From Paramoeba atlantica (taxonomy: Eukaryota > Discosea), in the NCBI GenBank assembly GCA_977017575.1, contig CDRNVI010000056.1, forward strand, positions 62,001 through 126,000: a stretch of DNA of 64,000 nt, written 5' to 3'. The notes under the pieces were generated by a model. That model did no database searches. It was given only the letters and a program-made list of their open reading frames with translations, and was not told where the DNA came from. This document shows positions 61,955 to 64,000 of the stretch, in pieces. The position numbers and the translations under genes were made by a program. The stretch's first letter is position 1. Each line of letters starts with the position of its first letter.

Positions 61955-62211
61955 ACCGCATCGATCTTCTGCTTAAAGTATTTGATGCGTCAGCGGGCAT
62001 TAAAAAATGTCTTTGAAATTAATTTAAATTAAATCTTTTTAGAAATTCTTAAAAATGACATCAAAATCAGTCCACCAAAACGTTACACGAAAATACTGTT
62101 ACGTAGTCTCTAATGCGCAACTTTTAACCTTGAAACTTCCCTAACTCCTTAGCGTCTTTAACATTTGCGGAAAAAACTTTATCTTTCTTAACTCCTTACC
62201 GTCTTTAACAC

Positions 62212-63126
62212 TTACGCATTAAACTTTAATACATTAGAAGGCGACGAAGTAGCTACAATTGTCTTACGGATGCGTTTTGTTCTGGGGGACACTTCCGAAT
62301 CTTCGGCTAAATCTATTTCTTGGCGTGGATTTTGTCGCGGAGGGCGTGTGATATGAAGTAGACGACTTCCAAAGGCTTTCTCCTTTATTACGCCCATGCT
62401 TTTGAGCATCTCAAGCTGGTGGTTCTGTGTTTCACGGGTCGCTGCATTGCCGATGCTTAGCAAATCTTCCTCTTGGACAAGATGAAGAGATGAGTAGCAG
62501 ATACGCATCTCCTTTGACCGGGCTGAAGCGCGTAGTAATTCCTTTAGAGCCACTGCAACACGTTCACGCATCCTTTTTTCCCCGCTGATGCATCTGCCTT
62601 GTAAGACGCCCACATGTTGGCAAGAAAATTTTTTGCCTCGCGCATCTGCGGCTTGCTGATCGCACGATCTAAGTACCGTCCAACAGATTATGCAGCACGG
62701 ACGTACGCCTTTTCCTTCGAAACATTAAATCGCTTTTTAATTAATACGAGCATGTTCCCAATATGCCCGAACTTAAGCGTGACACCGTTGAAAGTAACTC
62801 CAACATAGGCAATACAAGTACGCATGACCCTCTCCTCGTCCATGCCTTCGCACCTAATTTGATCCACTACAGAGGTTGGAAGTCCTTCAACTTCTTGTGG
62901 AGTCAAGCACAGTGGGCAGTACTGTGCACCAAGAGGCACACCTACTTGCTTACAAGATACGCAAAGTTCTGTGTCGCTGCCGTCTATGCGACACGCACAA
63001 ACAAGACAACGCTTTGGTGCAACAAGTGAGACGTTGCGCAAAACCTTACATCTCGGGCACATTTCCTTAGTGGCAGGCTCGGGCATCGTGCTAAAAAATG
63101 CGTTTAAAGACATCTTAAATAGCACT
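62212..63126 (-). pseudogene. Gag-like relic (copy 3 of 3) with Cys-rich N-terminal region
   Basis: The N-terminal part has four Cys pairs in zinc-ribbon spacing (CPRC, CLVCAC, CVSC, CPLC). The C-terminal part has the WASY-type segment and a following pattern LKSMGVIKEKAFGSRLLHIT that parallels LKELGVIKRDGDVWLTHVS of the 20-kb copy. Broken. Next to the Harbinger-like transposase on the same strand, so it might instead be that element's accessory ORF. Confidence 0.4.
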
Positions 63127-63221
63127 GCTTTAAGAAATATAAATATTGATTGAAGTATGATTGAGGAAATTTGTAAAACAGCTGATTTAAATCCATGAAC
63201 AAAAGCATAAATTTTGCAAAA

Positions 63222-63246
63222 TAGTGGCAGATGGTGGCAGACAAAA
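63222..63246 (+). repeat. direct repeat with the GTGGCAGA motif, copy 2
   Basis: AGTGGCAGATGGTGGCAGAC followed by AAAA. Partner of 60683-60707. Confidence 0.7.
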
Positions 63247-64000
63247 CCATACACTTCTGCAGTACATCCAAAGAGGTAATGCCACGGCTCTTTGTGGGAT
63301 ATTAGGGGGTTGTCTTCTCTTTTGTCATTCCATCCTTCTACGTACTCACCCTGTTTGAGGTTAGAGGGTCTGGTCTTCATAATGTAGAGGTGTTGACTAT
63401 ATTAAATTAGGCAATAGAGAGGGTACTAGGCATAGCTTTAAAATTATCAATTTAAAAACACTATTACTCGTACTTACAAGTGCAAAATATATAGAAAATC
63501 GGAAAAACGAGGCAAAAAATGGTTGTGTACACAGAAAACGCCCAAAAAACAGTGTTTATTTGATCCAGGGGGCACCAGGGGGTCTCTATGAAAAAAAGGC
63601 GGCAAAGCTCTTCGCTAGGAAGACAAGATCTCTCCAATGCTGCAAAGTTTAGCAAAAACAGATAAAAAAATCAAAATTCCGAGGGGGGGGGGGGGGGAAG
63701 ATCAACTGAAACCACTGTACGTGATCAACTGAAACCACTGTATGTGTTTGTATTACTTTTTTCTCCGGTTAATGTTTTTTCCATACCTAGTACCATACCA
63801 TATCACCTGTCCCATTCCATATCACCTGTACCATACCTGCTAGAGCCTCTTCATCTAACAGCCCTACGATGTTCCCCACAGCTGTATCCCGCGTTGATTT
63901 GGCTGACGCACCGCAACCCTCCCCGAAGCGCCGAAAACGAAATGATCAGGACTCTCGTCAGAGCGCTGAAATACATGCCGTGGATGGTCCAGTCGCTCGC
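63247..64000. other. window end, repeats but no gene
   Basis: Contains a G14 run (63683-63698), a 23-bp tandem duplication GATCAACTGAAACCACTGTA (about 63700-63743) and CCATATCACCTGT repeats (63796-63832). A frame open at the window end cannot be judged. Confidence 0.5.

Noticed and set aside
1-64000. tRNA, rRNA or snRNA genes
   Set aside because: I looked for tRNA B-box-like GGTTCGA strings and stable cloverleaf arrangements and saw none I could support; no rRNA-like stretch was recognised.

Overview
The window reads as nuclear DNA of a unicellular eukaryote whose lineage I cannot fix. Four unlinked, intronless housekeeping-type genes are recognisable: a VHS/GAT trafficking adaptor, importin-5 (Kap121 type), a protein phosphatase inhibitor-2 homologue, and a small cysteine-rich membrane protein. 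They have very short 5' leaders behind pyrimidine-rich tracts, two of them with TATA-like boxes. Everything else is a multigene family of leucine-rich-repeat (LRR) proteins set in a dense bed of transposable elements, miniature inverted-repeat elements (MITEs) and satellites. Nothing in the window looks prokaryotic.

Layout. 0-3.4 kb: Tc1/mariner element, a second damaged copy, and a Cys/His-rich ORF. 3.8-5.7 kb: an element with inverted termini carrying an ORF with a 2A-like ribosome-skipping motif followed by an AT-hook. 5.8-6.4 kb: first LRR gene. 6.9-9.5 kb: E-box-rich minisatellite, MITE and Merlin/IS1595-like transposase. 9.46-11.99 kb: a giant near-perfect palindrome made of two head-to-head Tc1 3' portions. 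12-20.7 kb: MITEs and a broken tyrosine-recombinase retroelement with parts in the order Gag-like, YR, RT-RNase H. 20.9-36.6 kb: six LRR loci, the VHS gene, a 1.2-kb segmental duplication, a 2-kb satellite and several MITEs. 37.3-43 kb: importin-5, membrane protein, inhibitor-2. 43-52.5 kb: repeats, an LRR gene with a duplicated upstream region, and a MULE-like element. 53-58 kb: three LRR loci and a TIR-flanked Pif1-type helicase relic. 58.9-63.4 kb: retroelement relic, Tc1 relic, PIF/Harbinger transposase and a third Gag-like relic.

How it fits together. Eleven LRR loci are visible, about six intact and five damaged. All eleven, and all four other host genes, lie on the plus strand, while most transposase and retroelement ORFs lie on the minus strand. 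The LRR proteins share a plant-like LRRNT cap (SW...C.W.GV.C) and 23-residue repeats but fall into two classes by their N-terminus. No obvious signal peptide or transmembrane segment was seen. Mobile elements interrupt them, truncate them or sit directly upstream, so the region looks like a birth-and-death gene family diversified by duplication and transposition. The function of the LRR proteins cannot be told from sequence.
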